Assembly (NCBI GenBank): GCA_934149105.1
Contig: CAKPDP010000008.1
Coordinates: 1-32,365 of the forward strand
DNA: 32,365 nt
DNA from: an uncultured Bacilli bacterium
GTDB lineage: Bacteria > Bacillota_I > Bacilli_A > RF39 > UBA660
Direction of reading: 5' to 3'
Position 1 is the first letter of the stretch. Every line of letters starts with the position of its first letter. Of the stretch, positions 32,036-32,365 are shown piece by piece. The position numbers were made by a program, and so were the translations under genes. A model generated the notes under the pieces. The model was not told the DNA's origin. It saw only the letters and a list, made by a program, of their open reading frames with translations, and ran no database searches.

Positions 32036-32054
32036 ATATATCACCCTAAACCTA

Positions 32055-32083
32055 ATTATACACTATAAATATATTTTTTTTAA
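32055..32083 (-). promoter_or_regulatory. Promoter of ffh
   Basis: TTAAAA (32078-32083), 17 bases, TATAAT (32055-32060). The -10 is consensus and the -35 partial. Confidence 0.55.
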
Positions 32084-32092
32084 GAAAAAAGG

Positions 32093-32121
32093 TTGATTTT
32101 TCCTAAAATTTCTACTATAAT
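32093..32121 (+). promoter_or_regulatory. Promoter of the tRNA-Gly gene
   Basis: TTGATT (32093-32098), 17 bases, TATAAT (32116-32121). The start is near 32128, giving a 5' leader of about 42 bases before the tRNA. Confidence 0.8.
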
Positions 32122-32169
32122 TATACCTGTAACTCAACAATGAAATTGCCCAAGAGACGCTGCATACCT

Positions 32170-32244
32170 GCAGATGTGGTTCAACGATTAGAATTCGGCC
32201 TTGCCAAGGCTGAGACGGGGGTTTGACTCCCCTCATCTGCTCCA
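32170..32244 (+). tRNA. tRNA-Gly (anticodon GCC) with altered elbow bases
   Basis: A 75-base cloverleaf with encoded CCA. Acceptor GCAGATG/CATCTGC is perfectly paired, discriminator T73 is as usual for tRNA-Gly. D arm GTTC-AACGATTA-GAAT, anticodon arm CGGCC-TTGCCAA-GGCTG with GCC, variable AGAC, T arm GGGGG-TTTGACT-CCCCT. The D loop has G18-A19 where G18-G19 is expected, and the T loop begins TTT where TTC is expected, so the 19-56 tertiary pair changes from G-C to A-U. The gene has its own promoter and terminator. Function in ordinary translation is likely but not certain. Confidence 0.93.
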
Positions 32245-32288
32245 TTGACGAATCTGTTCGAACTATTTAGTTTGAACTTGATATATAG

Positions 32289-32314
32289 AAATCAATCGAA
32301 AGATTGATTTTTTT
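32289..32314 (+). terminator. Terminator of the tRNA-Gly transcript
   Basis: AAATCAATC-GAAA-GATTGATTT followed by four further T. Between tRNA and terminator a second hairpin, GTTCGAAC-TATTTA-GTTTGAAC (32256-32277), is formed. Confidence 0.9.
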
Positions 32315-32355
32315 GTGTCTTACAAAGAAATCATCCTAAAGAAAGGATGGTGTTT

Positions 32356-32365
32356 ATGATTAATA
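32356..32365 (+). CDS. Possible start of a further plus-strand gene (partial)
   Basis: AAAGGATGG lies five bases before ATG at 32356, and the window ends after three codons (ATG ATT AAT). Only the ribosome-binding site and start are visible, so the call is tentative. The bases ATCATCC…AGGATGG before it could pair and hide the site. Confidence 0.3.

Noticed and set aside
32128..32244. tmRNA or SRP RNA next to ffh
   Set aside because: The structure is a full cloverleaf with a five-pair anticodon arm; no GGAAGCAGC-type SRP loop or tag reading frame.
32063..32245. Open frame of 60 codons on the minus strand across the tRNA
   Set aside because: It is the complement of the tRNA-Gly gene and its promoter; no ribosome-binding site.
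1..32365. CRISPR arrays, insertion sequences, rRNA genes
   Set aside because: No regular spacer-repeat pattern, no transposase and no rRNA sequence seen on either strand.

Overview
The window is strongly AT-rich and uses the standard code with AGGAGG or AGGTGAT ribosome-binding sites. It comes from a spore-forming, low-GC Gram-positive bacterium (Bacillota). Evidence for sporulation is an alpha/beta-type small acid-soluble spore protein (22551-22766), the spore maturation pair SpmA/SpmB (5111-6216) followed by a D-Ala-D-Ala carboxypeptidase, and two promoter-like sites resembling forespore sigma-G promoters. Sortase-anchored surface proteins, a TasA-like fibre protein, a T-box leader and a C-terminally short pyruvate kinase fit a gut Bacilli/Clostridia-type lineage. 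Placement in an uncultured Bacilli group is my inference and is not shown by any marker here.

Layout. 1-284 is the start of an exported protein running off the left edge, with a T18-tract promoter element. 517-1515 is a plus-strand Fic AMP-transferase with its own promoter. 1604-3936 holds a 50-residue membrane peptide, trxB, lgt and a YvlD-like membrane protein on the minus strand. 4040-4156 is a small plus-strand gene that may be forespore expressed. 4215-7302 holds a stand-alone E2-like acyltransferase fold and the dac-spmA-spmB group. 7358-13047 is a six-gene minus-strand run: a wall-anchored papain-like protease, membrane proteins (two with zinc ribbons), and an SH3-domain protein. It lies behind a promoter region with a T17 tract. 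13424-18000 holds gltX with a glutamate T-box, pyk and an SPFH protein. 18045-21286 is a cell-envelope block: an Asn-rich membrane protein, a SPOR-like protein, a glucosaminidase and an M23 peptidase. 21287-21820 is a gene-poor patch with a plus-strand small RNA, a gene remnant and two short-tract copies of the poly-T element. 21820-26524 holds the TasA-like protein, SASP, thiI, a pseudopilin, a polysaccharide deacetylase and a sortase. 26636-30376 holds two tandem PPKTG surface proteins. 30728-32035 is ffh, and 32170-32244 a tRNA-Gly.

How it fits together. Most of the window serves the cell envelope: protein lipidation (Lgt), wall anchoring (sortase plus PPKTG/NPNTG proteins), wall remodelling (M23, glucosaminidase, deacetylase, carboxypeptidase) and export (Ffh).

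The observations most worth checking are: (1) 17-18 nt homopolymer tracts at the promoter position of two exported-protein loci, which suggest phase-variable surface expression and may control a six-gene operon; (2) a tRNA-Gly(GCC) in which the near-universal G19-C56 elbow pair reads as A19-U56; (3) a three-hairpin small RNA with its own promoter and terminator; and (4) a 38-residue gene that may be a new small spore protein.
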